Assembly (NCBI GenBank): GCA_965243755.1
Contig: CBDEVW010000006.1
Coordinates: 744,001 to 808,000 of the forward strand
DNA length: 64,000 nucleotides
Source of the DNA: JANSWY01 sp965243755
GTDB taxonomy: Bacteria > Bacteroidota > Bacteroidia > Cytophagales > Cyclobacteriaceae
Reading direction: 5' to 3'
Shown here piece by piece: positions 33,201 to 42,063 of the stretch. The position numbers and the translations under genes are program-made. The stretch's first letter is position 1. Every line of letters starts with the position of its first letter. The notes beneath the pieces are model-generated. The model was given only the letters and a program-made list of their open reading frames with translations. It was not told where the DNA came from and did not search any database.

Positions 33201-34275
33201 AAACACCTTTGTCACTGCTGACATATAAATCAGAAGCATTACCTGATAAACTACCCTGAGTAGAGGCATATACTTTGTTTGGATTTACCGGACTAACAGC
33301 AATTTCTATTCTTCCATCAGGTGACATTCCTGATGAAGATATTTCCCAGGTTTCACCAGCATCAATTGATTTTAACACGCCTACTCCATTTTGGGCGGCA
33401 TAGATTATATTGAAATTGTCAGGGTCAGCTATTAGTTGCTCAACAGCCCCTCCAGTTTCCACTGTGAATACATTATACCATGTCGCTCCACCGTCCACAG
33501 ATTTCATGATAACGGAATTAAAATCATTGTCCCATCTGTTTGGTGCACTACAGGAAAGAACCACGTCCGGATTTGAGGGGTCAACGATGACCCGTGTTAC
33601 TGATATGAAGTTTTTGCTTCCTGAAGTGGCAGTAAGGTGTACCCATGTATCTCCTCCATCGGTAGATTTGAAAATTCCGTCACCTTCAATGGCGGTTCCT
33701 GCAGAAGCGATATATTCTCCTGTTCCTGCATAGATGATGTTGGGGTCGCTATCTGACATGGCCAGGGTGGAAACCGCAAGGGTAGGGAAATCCGCAGATT
33801 TGTTCTCCCAGGATGCGCCAGCATTAGTAGTTTTCCAAATACCGCCTCCTGATGCACCGGCCAACCAGGTATTATGACTTGGATCACCTGGAAGTACCAC
33901 TAAAGCTCTTGTTCTACCCGGAACGTTTGATGGTCCCCGCTCAATGTATTCCAGCACACCAGGAGTGTTGGAAGTTCTACGCGAAGCTCGGTTTCTTGAT
34001 TTTAATTTGTTTAATTCCTTAAACCGGTAATTAGGCTGATAAGCTGGAGCGTTTTCTCCTTCCCGCGTACGGATACCACGGTGAAATTCCTGTAATTTGT
34101 CAGGTTCGTCCAATTTCACATAACCATTTTGTCTTTGGAACCTTTTTTTTGCCTTTTCCTTTTCCCAGGCGTCATTAGTGGCTAATGTCTCAAATTTTGA
34201 GTCTTCGACGGCTGGTATTAAAAATACCGCTAAAACAGCCAGAAGGCCACTAACAATTAGTAGATACTTTTTCAT
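30259..34275 (-). CDS. Secreted BNR/sortilin-like beta-propeller protein with T9SS type A sorting domain
   Basis: 1338 aa. It has a signal peptide (LLIVSGLLAVLAVFLIPAV), a region starting YIERGPSNVPGRTRALVV, and many BNR/Asp-box motifs (GIWKTTNAGASW, GIFKSTDGGDTW, GVFKSNNFGGSW, VLRTTDLGQTW), indicating two propeller-like domains of the VPS10/exo-alpha-sialidase fold type. Beta-sandwich regions follow, and the C-terminal 80 residues (FTIAPNPVSNGQLRISATE ... SGIYTLRVYT) are a type A (Por secretion) sorting signal. It is exported by the type IX system and probably attached to the surface or released. No catalytic residues for a glycosidase can be assigned. Its start overlaps the stop of the lipoprotein gene before it (ATGA). 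Confidence 0.9.
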   Translation of the reverse strand: MKKYLLIVSGLLAVLAVFLIPAVEDSKFETLATNDAWEKEKAKKRFQRQNGYVKLDEPDKLQEFHRGIRTREGENAPAYQPNYRFKELNKLKSRNRASRRTSNTPGVLEYIERGPSNVPGRTRALVVLPGDPSHNTWLAGASGGGIWKTTNAGASWENKSADFPTLAVSTLAMSDSDPNIIYAGTGEYIASAGTAIEGDGIFKSTDGGDTWVHLTATSGSKNFISVTRVIVDPSNPDVVLSCSAPNRWDNDFNSVIMKSVDGGATWYNVFTVETGGAVEQLIADPDNFNIIYAAQNGVGVLKSIDAGETWEISSSGMSPDGRIEIAVSPVNPNKVYASTQGSLSGNASDLYVSSDKGVSWDLVGVKFNASSVDFLGGQGWYDNTIVCHPYNEDIVYYGGVGLFRTEITNGSNSSQYVEFAEIPPFMAFVNFGADAEGGALEIGPSANGASVILKFGNGASQMAHRFTVPANGGSNNDGGAGIPASDYSYNDYVAVPFEVYEVDENGTEIRQLMVSFRDQQRDGGFNLNPRDDVNDPNLLTAREYVYINNVDYDATTPDANITTNGGHEYNEMYFFWPILVNGQTWDPDNLPESSLKILTQTVETLNASTLPIADPYGDYNGLNSFDVWGEDVHPDQHFTVAIKENEASETFRIVLTNDGGVFVTDESSDPGAVNGSWNFSGKTYNTSQFYGADKMPGGESYIGGMQDNGTWYSPTNTNANDKTAYIFAIGGDGFEVLWHSQDPDKMIGGSQNNGLARTTDGGATWNSASAGLSGSHPFITKLAGSKSTPDVIYCVSSAGVFKSNNFGGSWNLTPITSNWVGTTTFLDVEVSRANPDIVWAGSGMGVSTKLHVSTDEGVTFSETNNYTGTTLGAISRLASHPSEPNTAYALFSFAEGPKVLRTTDLGQTWEDISGFDNNSTSANGFPDVAVYCLYVRPDNPDIIWVGTEIGIVESTDNGATWSFNEDYISASVWDMKGQDNEIVMATHGRGIWSAVLEVSQNGLAAPQVTNVYNTPDEKVIVELEFQLDYDEYELYADGNLVFSGANATIGSEMITLTDLMPGDVSFSTRATVNGAKAASTVKIFPVFDLDEPANSLNTAFGNPPAFYGDDFAITSFAGNPALQTIHNYNNDMDAYSLLGTPITVSSSLPMLYYSDVAIVEPDRDIVSVEATKDGINWVKLKSYDASENANWTAAFNAGADGDRSMMVDQEIDLSNFFEAGDLILIRFRIQSDEQNVGWGWAIDNLSIQQAPTAVKRPATIDFTIAPNPVSNGQLRISATENIQMIELIDLSGKRTLVNNYDYLNNTAIVNTQGINSGIYTLRVYTKSGFDTEKIVISN

Positions 34276-34655
34276 AATTTGGTTTGGTTATTCTTAGGTA
34301 ATTTTATCGTTTTTATGAAATCCTCTTGAGATTGACCGTCTTTTATGACACCTGGAAGATTCATTAGTTCAATGCTGGAGTCATCAATCCATTTGATATA
34401 TCCTTGTCTGATAAGCCCCTGTTCAATGATTTTACTTTCTCTTAAATCAAAAACTACATACTTAACTCTGGGATGTACTGTCTTGTTATCAGTTGTGACT
34501 GTGTAGAGTGCATAGGTTTCAGAGTTGTTTGAGAAAGTTTCAAAAGACTCTCCAAGGTATGCCTTTACTTCGCTGAGATCTGGCAGGGTACCATTACTTG
34601 TTTGTGAAGATTTACATGCTACTATGATCAATAGTAGAATTATGAACTGCTTCAT
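34272..34655 (-). CDS. Small lipoprotein translationally coupled to the T9SS cargo gene
   Basis: 127 aa with a lipoprotein signal peptide (FIILLLIIVAC, Cys14). The mature part (about 110 residues) has no motif I recognise. The stop overlaps the start of the 1338-aa secreted protein by 4 nt, so the two are made together; an accessory role for the secreted protein is possible but only inferred. Confidence 0.75.
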   Translation of the reverse strand: MKQFIILLLIIVACKSSQTSNGTLPDLSEVKAYLGESFETFSNNSETYALYTVTTDNKTVHPRVKYVVFDLRESKIIEQGLIRQGYIKWIDDSSIELMNLPGVIKDGQSQEDFIKTIKLPKNNQTKL

Positions 34656-34730
34656 GGGTTAATTTTGGTTAGCCTACAATTATAATGTAGATACACCTAT
34701 ATTTTAATTAACCCTACAATAAACTGAGTA

Positions 34731-35996
34731 CTATGTCTTCTGTTTTTTCTTTTTTGCAGCAGGAAATAAAATATTGTTGAGGATCAATCGGTAACCAGGG
34801 GAATTAGGGTGAAGATTAAGGTCAGTAGGTTCTTCATTGACCAGGTGTTGGTAGTCCTCAGGGTCATGTCCTCCATAAAATGTCCAGAATCCTTTACCAA
34901 ATATACCGTGGATATATCGAGCCTCATCAATTGACTTAGTTTCCCCCATGATAACCACATCAGGTTTAATGAGCCTTTTCTTAAATGCAGTGGTCTGTCC
35001 CATGAATCCATCAATGATTTTTTCATGGTTTTGAGTAAGCATAGTTGGGATTGGGTCCCATTTGGCTGAAAACTCAAACAATTGGAAATAATCGTTGTGC
35101 TCTGTCAACCCTCCACGCGCATTGGGCTGGTTGTCAATATTGGAATACTCATAGATCAAAGGGTTTCTTTCTAATATGAAATTTTGAAAAGCAAATGTCT
35201 TACTAAAATCAAGTTTTTGTTGTGCTTTGGGATCTGCAGGGTCGCCATCAAACATTTGTTCACAGATATCAACGCCTTCTGCCGCAAGCGCAATGTCGTA
35301 GGTGTCGGTAGCAGAACACATCGCAAATAAAAACCCGCCGCTGGAAACGTAGCTTTGGATTTTTTTTACAATCGCAAGTTTAAGCTGAGATACTTTGGCA
35401 AACCCATGCTTTCTCGCCGATTCTTCATACTCTCTCTGTTGTTGTTGATACCATGGGAAATGCCTGAAATTATTATAAAACCGACCATATTGGCCAGTAA
35501 AGTCTTCATGATGGAGGTGCAACCAGTCGTACTTCGGTAATTCATTGTACATCACCTCATCATCGAAGATGACGTCATAAGGAATTTCTGCATAAGTAAG
35601 GACAAGTGTAACAGCATCATCCCATGGCTGTTTGCTTTTAGGCGAGTACACGGCGATTTTAGGGTGCTTTTCCAGTTTCATGGCATCCATATTGGAGTTG
35701 GGGCTCGCGATCTCGCTGAGTACCTGATTCGCATCGGCATCTGAAATGACCATATAGCTAACACCACGTATAATGAGTTCATTTTCAAATTTCTGACTGT
35801 ATTTGCACATAAAACTGCCTCCCCGGTAATTTAGCAACCAGTCTATTTCCACACTTTGTTCCAGTATCCAGTATGCGATTCCATAGGCTTTCAAATGGTT
35901 GGTCTGGGTCTCATCCATTGGAATTAGTATGTGAGAAGCAATTGTATTCCAACCAAACCCCAATAAAGCCACCAGTATAATAACTACTTTTCTCAT
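34731..35996 (-). CDS. Exported protein often named 'asparagine synthetase B' in Bacteroidota
   Basis: 421 aa with a signal peptide (IILVALLGFGWNTIAS). The mature protein begins HILIPMDETQTNHLKAYGIA, continues with KIAVYSPKSKQPWDDAVTLVL and VSSGGFLFAMCSATDTYDIAL, and ends in a Lys-rich tail. To my knowledge this family is labelled asparagine synthetase B, but there is no N-terminal Cys2 glutaminase and no ATP pyrophosphatase motif (SGGxDS), and the protein is exported. The middle looks like a glutamine-amidotransferase-like (ThuA-type) alpha/beta fold. I would call the function unknown. Confidence 0.8.
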   Translation of the reverse strand: MRKVVIILVALLGFGWNTIASHILIPMDETQTNHLKAYGIAYWILEQSVEIDWLLNYRGGSFMCKYSQKFENELIIRGVSYMVISDADANQVLSEIASPNSNMDAMKLEKHPKIAVYSPKSKQPWDDAVTLVLTYAEIPYDVIFDDEVMYNELPKYDWLHLHHEDFTGQYGRFYNNFRHFPWYQQQQREYEESARKHGFAKVSQLKLAIVKKIQSYVSSGGFLFAMCSATDTYDIALAAEGVDICEQMFDGDPADPKAQQKLDFSKTFAFQNFILERNPLIYEYSNIDNQPNARGGLTEHNDYFQLFEFSAKWDPIPTMLTQNHEKIIDGFMGQTTAFKKRLIKPDVVIMGETKSIDEARYIHGIFGKGFWTFYGGHDPEDYQHLVNEEPTDLNLHPNSPGYRLILNNILFPAAKKKKQKT

Positions 35997-36097
35997 CCTG
36001 CCAAATTCTTACGTATCCTTAATTTTATAAAAATAATGGTTGATAACATCATTATATACAAATAGAACGTATAAGTTTCAGAATTGATTAACAGAAT

Positions 36098-37333
36098 ATG
36101 GATTTATCTGAAAATATCCGGGAAGGAATCAAGTCAATTAAGGCAAATAAGTTACGTACTATACTCACTGCAGCAATTATCGCAATTGGTATTTCTGCAC
36201 TGGTTGGGATGTTAACGACCATTGATGGTATTCAGGCTTCTATCAATAAGAGTTTTTCAAGTCTAGGCGCCAATGCATTTGACATTAGGAGCAAACGAAA
36301 TAGCAGGGGACATAGCCAGGGGAAACAGGAGAAAGTTTATCCTCCTATTAATTATGAAGAGGCCATTGAGTTTAAAGAAAAATATAATGGCGCGGGTGTT
36401 CCCGGCATATCAACATTTGTTACAGGTATTGTGGAAGCAAAAAGAGGGTCAAAGATCACAAACCCTAATTTGCCAGTGAGAGGGGGTGATGAAAATTACC
36501 TTTCTGTAGAAGGTGCAGACCTTGCCAAAGGTAGAACGTTCAGTCAGGTTGAAGTGCAAAATGGAAGAAATGTAGTAATCATTGGATCAGAGGTATATAA
36601 GACCCTTTTTGATGATAACGAAGACCCAATCAATAAAAACATTTCATTTTTGGGGTCCAAATTCAGAGTAATAGGATTAATTGATGACCAGGGAGGTGTG
36701 AGTGGCAATAGTGGTACGAATAGGGTCCTGCTGGTACCGTTGGAAACTGCCCGGAGAATTGCAGGAGACAGAACATTGCGGTTTGACATTAGTGTAAGTC
36801 AATCAGATCCTACAAAAATGGAATATGCAATGGGAATTGCCACTGGTTTGATGAGGAAAATCAGGAAGGACAAAGTAGGGGAGCCCAACTCATTTGAAAT
36901 CAGGGAAAGTAAGTCTCTTGCAGAGAAGCTGGCCGAACTTACAGGAATCCTTACGTGGGTTGGTGCAGGTGTTGGTGTTATCACTTTAATTGGAGCGTCA
37001 ATAGCACTCATGAACATCATGTTGGTTTCAGTGACAGAACGAACCAGGGAGATAGGAGTAAGAAAAGCCCTGGGAGCCACGCCACAGAAAATCAGACAAC
37101 AATTTTTGATTGAGGCACTGGTAATCTGTCAGCTAGGTGGGTTAGGTGGCATTGTTTTAGGAATTGTTTTCGGAAATGTGATAGCCAACTTTTTGGATGG
37201 TGGATTTGTGATTCCCTGGCTATGGATAATACTGGGTGTGGTAGTAGGCATGCTTGTTGGGTTACTAAGTGGCTATATTCCAGCCTATAAAGCAGCGAAA
37301 CTTGACCCCATCGAATCACTGAGGTTTGAGTAG
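36098..37333 (+). CDS. ABC transporter permease, MacB/FtsX type
   Basis: 411 aa. The layout is the MacB type: N-terminal helix (IREGIKSIKANKLRTILTAAIIAIG), a periplasmic domain of about 200 residues (MacB_PCD), then three C-terminal helices with the FtsX signature (SVTERTREIGVRKALGATPQKIRQ on the cytoplasmic loop). The final PAYKAAKLDPIESLRFE is typical. No ATPase or membrane fusion protein gene is adjacent; the partners must be elsewhere. Substrate unknown. Confidence 0.93.
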   Translation: MDLSENIREGIKSIKANKLRTILTAAIIAIGISALVGMLTTIDGIQASINKSFSSLGANAFDIRSKRNSRGHSQGKQEKVYPPINYEEAIEFKEKYNGAGVPGISTFVTGIVEAKRGSKITNPNLPVRGGDENYLSVEGADLAKGRTFSQVEVQNGRNVVIIGSEVYKTLFDDNEDPINKNISFLGSKFRVIGLIDDQGGVSGNSGTNRVLLVPLETARRIAGDRTLRFDISVSQSDPTKMEYAMGIATGLMRKIRKDKVGEPNSFEIRESKSLAEKLAELTGILTWVGAGVGVITLIGASIALMNIMLVSVTERTREIGVRKALGATPQKIRQQFLIEALVICQLGGLGGIVLGIVFGNVIANFLDGGFVIPWLWIILGVVVGMLVGLLSGYIPAYKAAKLDPIESLRFE

Positions 37334-37351
37334 TTGTACTTTTTTAAGATT

Positions 37352-37385
37352 TTGAGGTTGAATTTTGGCCTCAATTTTGTTTCTT
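37352..37385 (+). terminator. Probable terminator after the permease gene
   Basis: TTGAGG(ttgaattttgg)CCTCAA followed by TTTTGTTTCTTT. The stem is short (6 bp). Confidence 0.5.
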
Positions 37386-37412
37386 TAAGATCAAATCATT
37401 CTTAAACAGGTT

Positions 37413-38201
37413 ATGCAGGGAGTTAAATACACAATCCTAATGTTCTTTTTGGTTACGTTCTTGCCCTTTAGCCAGGCCAAAGAGATAAGCCTAACCGGAG
37501 TTTATAAGGGAAAGCCACTTTTTATCCAAAACCCCTTCCATCCAGGACAAAATTCCTTTTGTATTGATGAAATTTATGTAAACAAAGTAAGGCTCGATAT
37601 AGATTATACCCTCTCAGCAATTCAAATAAAATTTGATGGGTTTGATTTATATACGCCTGTCAATATTAAGATTTTACACAAAGAAGTTTGTACGCCAATT
37701 GTTGTAAATCCAGATGCGATATTATTTCATAGCAGTTTCAAATTTACCGATGTAGTTGTGAATGATACCGCACTAATATGGCATACAAAAGGAGATCGAC
37801 CGAATGCCATTTTTAAGATTGAGAAACTTTATGGGAATGGTTGGGAAACTGTTGATACACAGCCATCCAGTGGGCTTTTCGAAGGATCGGAATATGTATA
37901 TTATCCGGATTTTGAACCTGGCCCAAACAAGTTTAGGGTCAAGTATGAAGTTAGGGCCAATCGTTATTTATACAGCCCTGAGGTAGAAATAGAATATTAC
38001 CCAGAGCCGATAGAGTTATTAACAACTACTGTAACAAGAAGTTTGAGGATTTCCAGAAAGGCGGAATATGAGATTTTGGATAGTGATGGGAATCTATGGC
38101 TCACCGGCAATGATAAGGTTGTCGATGTTTCTTCTCTAAAGGAAGGAGAATACTTTATTTATTTTGGGGACCTTTCTTTTAAGTTTATTAAACACCGATA
38201 A
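37413..38201 (+). CDS. Exported protein of unknown function
   Basis: 262 aa. A signal peptide (ILMFFLVTFLPFSQA) is followed by KEISLTGVYKGKPLFIQNPF. The protein looks all-beta: a first domain with two cysteines (FCIDEI, EVCTPI), a fibronectin-like middle (NDTALIWHTKGDRPNAIFKI ... FRVKYEV) and a C-terminal domain resembling a T9SS-style beta sandwich (EYEILDSDGNLWLTGND ... KEGEYFIYFGDLSFKFIKH). That last domain is similar in layout to type A sorting domains but lacks their PNP motif. The 3' end overlaps the convergent channel gene by 14 nt. Confidence 0.75.
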   Translation: MQGVKYTILMFFLVTFLPFSQAKEISLTGVYKGKPLFIQNPFHPGQNSFCIDEIYVNKVRLDIDYTLSAIQIKFDGFDLYTPVNIKILHKEVCTPIVVNPDAILFHSSFKFTDVVVNDTALIWHTKGDRPNAIFKIEKLYGNGWETVDTQPSSGLFEGSEYVYYPDFEPGPNKFRVKYEVRANRYLYSPEVEIEYYPEPIELLTTTVTRSLRISRKAEYEILDSDGNLWLTGNDKVVDVSSLKEGEYFIYFGDLSFKFIKHR

Positions 38202-39036
38202 GTTCATGCCCGCAGGATTTGCAGTAGTTGGCATCTTCCTCATTTCTTGTCCCACAGTGATTACATACCTGCTTCACAGCTTCTCTTCGCTCTCTTTCCA
38301 TGACAGTCATTTCAGAAGTGACAATGCCTGTAGGTACTGCGATTATTGCATAACCGGTTAACATAAGGATGATCGAAAAGGTCTGACCAATAACAGTTTG
38401 TGGAGCAATATCACCATAACCTACAGTGGTAAGGGTAACTACTGCCCAGTAAATACTACGGGGAATTGAGGTGAACCCATTATCTCCTCCTTCTACAACA
38501 TACATGATTGTACCGGAAATGAGTACAATGCTGGAAACGGCACCCAGAAAAACAATGATCTTTCTTCTACTTGCCCAGAGAGCCTGCCCGAGAATTTGAC
38601 TTTCACCCATGTAGCGTGAGAGTTTTAACACTCTAAATACTCTTAACAAACGGATGGCCCTAATCACCAGAAGGTATTGAGTCCCTGGAAGCAGGATTGT
38701 CAGGTAGGAGGGGATGATCGCCAGTAGATCAACTATACCGAAGAACCCAAAAGCGTAGTTCCTCGGTTTTTTAGCCACAAACAACCGAACGGCATATTCA
38801 AGCGTAAAAATGACGGTAAATATCCATTCCAGTATTCTCAATTCCTCATTGAAAAGGTCTGAAATTTCCTTTACGCTTTCCAGCATGACCACTACAATAC
38901 TAATAAGTATCGCATAGAGTAACATCACATCAAACATTTTGCCCGCTTTTGTGCTGGTACCAAAAATGATAATGTGTGCTCTATGCCTCAGCTCGCTCAG
39001 GAACTTTGATCGATATCCAAATCTTTTCTTACTCAT
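38188..39036 (-). CDS. Voltage-gated-type potassium channel with C-terminal zinc ribbon
   Basis: 282 aa. It has six membrane segments: an S4-like helix with regularly spaced Arg (VIRAIRLLRVFRVLKLSRYM) and a pore with the K+ selectivity filter TLTTVGYGD. The last 30 residues, CNHCGTRNEEDANYCKSCGH, form a CxxC...CxxC zinc ribbon, unusual for a Kv-type channel and likely a cytoplasmic tetramerisation or binding module. Inner membrane. It overlaps the convergent gene at 37413 by 14 nt. Confidence 0.9.
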   Translation of the reverse strand: MSKKRFGYRSKFLSELRHRAHIIIFGTSTKAGKMFDVMLLYAILISIVVVMLESVKEISDLFNEELRILEWIFTVIFTLEYAVRLFVAKKPRNYAFGFFGIVDLLAIIPSYLTILLPGTQYLLVIRAIRLLRVFRVLKLSRYMGESQILGQALWASRRKIIVFLGAVSSIVLISGTIMYVVEGGDNGFTSIPRSIYWAVVTLTTVGYGDIAPQTVIGQTFSIILMLTGYAIIAVPTGIVTSEMTVMERERREAVKQVCNHCGTRNEEDANYCKSCGHELIGV

Positions 39037-39090
39037 GGAGATTGTTAGAACTTCGACATCAAATTAAAGGAATTACACCAATACTCAAAT

Positions 39091-39124
39091 AAAAAGTCCC
39101 GCAACAGTAGGTGTTCGGGACTTG
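39091..39124 (-). terminator. Terminator of the SNF-transporter gene
   Basis: Minus strand AAGTCCCG...CGGGACTT followed by TTTATTTG. Confidence 0.8.
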
Positions 39125-39145
39125 ATTTTATACTTCGAATATTGT

Positions 39146-40552
39146 TTATATCAATGTGATCCCAAAGAAGTTGTTGAGCAGTACCAGTATAAACAGGATC
39201 GCCAATAATATTGGAGATAAGATGGTAACTGCAAAGTTTAGAAATGGCTTCACAAAAGAATTGTTATATCCTGCGAATCCCTGGCTGATCTCTTCGTGAA
39301 GATTTTGTTTCTTCCAGATGTACCCTGCAAAGAACACAATAAGACATCCCCCTAAAAGTAAAAGCACATCAGCTGTTGCTGCTACGAAGGATAAGTAATC
39401 AGCGCTTATCACATCAGGTAAATTGATAATTCGTGAAAAATTACTGAGGAATTCTGAATAGCCACCAGAAAGGAGTGAAGGGATTCCTATTATAAATATG
39501 ATCACTGCCACTAACCAAACAGCCTTACTTCTGTTGACCTTGTGCTCATCTACTACATAAGCTACTGGCACTTCCAGTAATGAAACTGTAGAGGTAAGTG
39601 CGGCGAACGACAACAACAGGAAGAAAAATGAACCAACGATGATACCCCAAACATTACCTAACGTTGCAAACACTCCGGGAAGTGTAGCAAATATCAATGC
39701 AGGTCCACCATAACCAGGCTCTGAAACCTGTGCCATGTCACCACCAAGGTTAAAGGCAACAAATGGGAAGATCATCAACCCGGCAATGAATGCAATTCCT
39801 ACATCCATCAGGGTGATGTATGCAGCAGAGCTCACTATGTTGTCATTTTTACCAACGTAACTTCCATAAGTAATGAGAGCACCCATTCCCAGTGAAAGAC
39901 TAAAGAATGCTTGTCGTAAAGCTCCTCCAATCACCGTGATATTGATTTCTGAAAAATCTGGTACAAGATAGAAACTGATTCCTTTCATGGCATTAGGAAG
40001 TGTGGTTGCATAAGCTACCAGCCCCAAAATCATTACGATCAGTGTAGGCATGAGTATTTTTGCAGCTTTCTCAATACCACCAGATACTCCTTTGGAGACA
40101 ATGAAGGCAGTAGTAAGCATAAACACAATAGCATAACCACCCACTTTGAAAATGTCCTTAATGTAGTCACCAAATTTGTTGCCGATCTCGAAATTTCCGG
40201 CCAGCATTTCAATGAAATATCCAAATGCCCATCCAGCTACTACATTATAAAATGAAAGGATTAAAACACCACAGAACAAACCAAGTTTTCCAATGAAGTT
40301 CCACTTTTTAAATCCAAGCGCATCAAAAGCACCCACAGGGTTTCTCATGGTCTTCCGTCCAATGGCAATCTCAGAGATCATGACAGGGAAGCACAACAGA
40401 AAACAAAAAAAGAGATATAAAACAACAAATGCGGCTCCACCACCATTACCTACTTCGAATGGGAATTTCCAGATATTTCCTAATCCTACTGCAGATCCCG
40501 CTGCTGCTAATATAAATCCAAGTTTATTGGAGAAATTTCCTCTTGCTGCCAT
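39146..40552 (-). CDS. Sodium-dependent transporter, SNF (NSS) family
   Basis: 468 aa, about 12 membrane helices. The N-terminus has the family signature GFILAAAGSAVGLGNIWKFP (Na+ and substrate site on TM1 with the unwound GLGN), then GGGAAFVVLYLFFCFLLCFP. These carriers import amino acids or similar compounds with Na+, as LeuT does; the substrate cannot be told here. Its own terminator follows, and the upstream gap of 74 nt suggests a separate promoter. Confidence 0.93.
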   Translation of the reverse strand: MAARGNFSNKLGFILAAAGSAVGLGNIWKFPFEVGNGGGAAFVVLYLFFCFLLCFPVMISEIAIGRKTMRNPVGAFDALGFKKWNFIGKLGLFCGVLILSFYNVVAGWAFGYFIEMLAGNFEIGNKFGDYIKDIFKVGGYAIVFMLTTAFIVSKGVSGGIEKAAKILMPTLIVMILGLVAYATTLPNAMKGISFYLVPDFSEINITVIGGALRQAFFSLSLGMGALITYGSYVGKNDNIVSSAAYITLMDVGIAFIAGLMIFPFVAFNLGGDMAQVSEPGYGGPALIFATLPGVFATLGNVWGIIVGSFFFLLLSFAALTSTVSLLEVPVAYVVDEHKVNRSKAVWLVAVIIFIIGIPSLLSGGYSEFLSNFSRIINLPDVISADYLSFVAATADVLLLLGGCLIVFFAGYIWKKQNLHEEISQGFAGYNNSFVKPFLNFAVTILSPILLAILFILVLLNNFFGITLI

Positions 40553-40626
40553 GTTGTTATTTTTTCGGGCTCAAATATAGCCGAAATACTTTAATATAAA
40601 AGTTGGATTTTATTGATGGTAATTAC

Positions 40627-42063
40627 TTAATTCAGGTCTTCCTCCGTATCATATTTGATCTCTGCCGGGAAGTTGAACATGTAATTCTTCTTGATGAGGG
40701 TTGAGACCTTGTGAGGAACAAATTCTTCCCAACCCGCTTCGTTCTGCTGGATCATTTCCAATACTTTATCAGATATGATGTGAAGGTTTTCTTCATCAAA
40801 TTCTTTCATACCAATGATTTTGTTATTGGTTCGAAAATAATCATAGAGCGATTGCAGGTATTTGGGAGGTTCGAAATTGTCCACCATCTGAACTTCAGCA
40901 CTGTTTGGTTTGAAAGAAGGATAAACCAATAGTTGTGTGTTTGAGCCAAAAAGCCTCGAGAATGCCTCAAGTATTCCTCCATTCAGATCTTCATAGTAGG
41001 ATTCGTCAAAGATTCTTACCAGGTTGTAATACCCGATAATCAATGAAATCTGATGATTTTTAGTAAACTGGGACAAATATGCCGATAGCTTGTAGTGTTC
41101 GGTATAATTCGAGATTAGTACATTTTGCCCGAGTGAGCACAATAGGTCTACCCGATCCAAAAAGTCGTTTTCATCGATTTCATCACCAGCGGTGGTCAGG
41201 TCGTTGAGGGTTAATTCCGATAGAACCACCAGATTTTCCTTGTCAATGTTGGGGTCCCTTGAGATTTGTTTGAGTCCCGAGAACATCATGTCTACATTGA
41301 CATTGGTTACCGGCCTGAACCTGCCTCTCAACACAACAACATCCTTTTTATAAAGCGCCTCGGAAGGTTGCATCACATGACCATCCTGATCAAATAGAGT
41401 AGCGTGAGTCAACCCTTCTTTCACCAGCAATAGGCTCATGAGCCGGTTATCTACATGATGGAAGTCCGGACCGGTTAATTCAAACATGTCGATATCAACC
41501 CGATCTTTATTGATGTTATCCAGCAATGATTTTATGATCTCTTCTGGCTCATTGTTGTGAAAACAGGCATAGATCATATTGACACCAATCATTCCCAACA
41601 CCTGCTGCTGCCAAATGGCATCATTATCATGTAATATTACATGTATGATACAGTCGTTGGGCTCTGACAGAGGATGCAACTGAAATCGCAAACCTATCCA
41701 GCCATGCCCCTTATTGGTTTTTTTATAGTTAAGGACTTCTACCGTGTTTGCAAAAGCAAAAAACTGCGTTCGTTTTGCTCTTCCGGCTAGCCTTTGTGCC
41801 AACAGTGTATATTCACGATCCAACATTTTCAGGAGCTTCTCCCGGCAAACGTATTTCTTAGTTTTACCGTAAATCGCATCACTAAATCGCATATCATATG
41901 CTGACATGGTTTTTGCAATGGTACCTGAGGCACCCCCAGCCTTAAAAAAATGGGAAGCAACGTCCTGACCACCACCTATTTCTGCGAGTGTGCCGTAGAT
42001 TTTTTCATTTAAATTGATCTCCAGGGCCTTTTCTTTGGTAGTCAGTTTTTTGACGGTGTACAT
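40627..42063 (-). CDS. Conserved protein of unknown function
   Basis: 478 aa, soluble, no signal peptide. I recognise it only as a conserved family of this length in Bacteroidota and some other phyla: EINLNEKIYGTLAEIGGGQD, FFKAGGASGTIAKTMSAYDM and GHGWIGLRFQLHP are its most conserved-looking stretches. I see no Walker A or HxGH nucleotidyltransferase motif. Asp- and Asn-rich segments in the second half (LTTAGDEIDENDFLDRVDLL) suggest an alpha/beta fold. Function unknown. Confidence 0.8.
   Translation of the reverse strand: MYTVKKLTTKEKALEINLNEKIYGTLAEIGGGQDVASHFFKAGGASGTIAKTMSAYDMRFSDAIYGKTKKYVCREKLLKMLDREYTLLAQRLAGRAKRTQFFAFANTVEVLNYKKTNKGHGWIGLRFQLHPLSEPNDCIIHVILHDNDAIWQQQVLGMIGVNMIYACFHNNEPEEIIKSLLDNINKDRVDIDMFELTGPDFHHVDNRLMSLLLVKEGLTHATLFDQDGHVMQPSEALYKKDVVVLRGRFRPVTNVNVDMMFSGLKQISRDPNIDKENLVVLSELTLNDLTTAGDEIDENDFLDRVDLLCSLGQNVLISNYTEHYKLSAYLSQFTKNHQISLIIGYYNLVRIFDESYYEDLNGGILEAFSRLFGSNTQLLVYPSFKPNSAEVQMVDNFEPPKYLQSLYDYFRTNNKIIGMKEFDEENLHIISDKVLEMIQQNEAGWEEFVPHKVSTLIKKNYMFNFPAEIKYDTEEDLN

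Noticed and set aside
34731..35996. True asparagine synthetase
   Set aside because: No catalytic N-terminal Cys and no ATP pyrophosphatase motif; the protein has a signal peptide.
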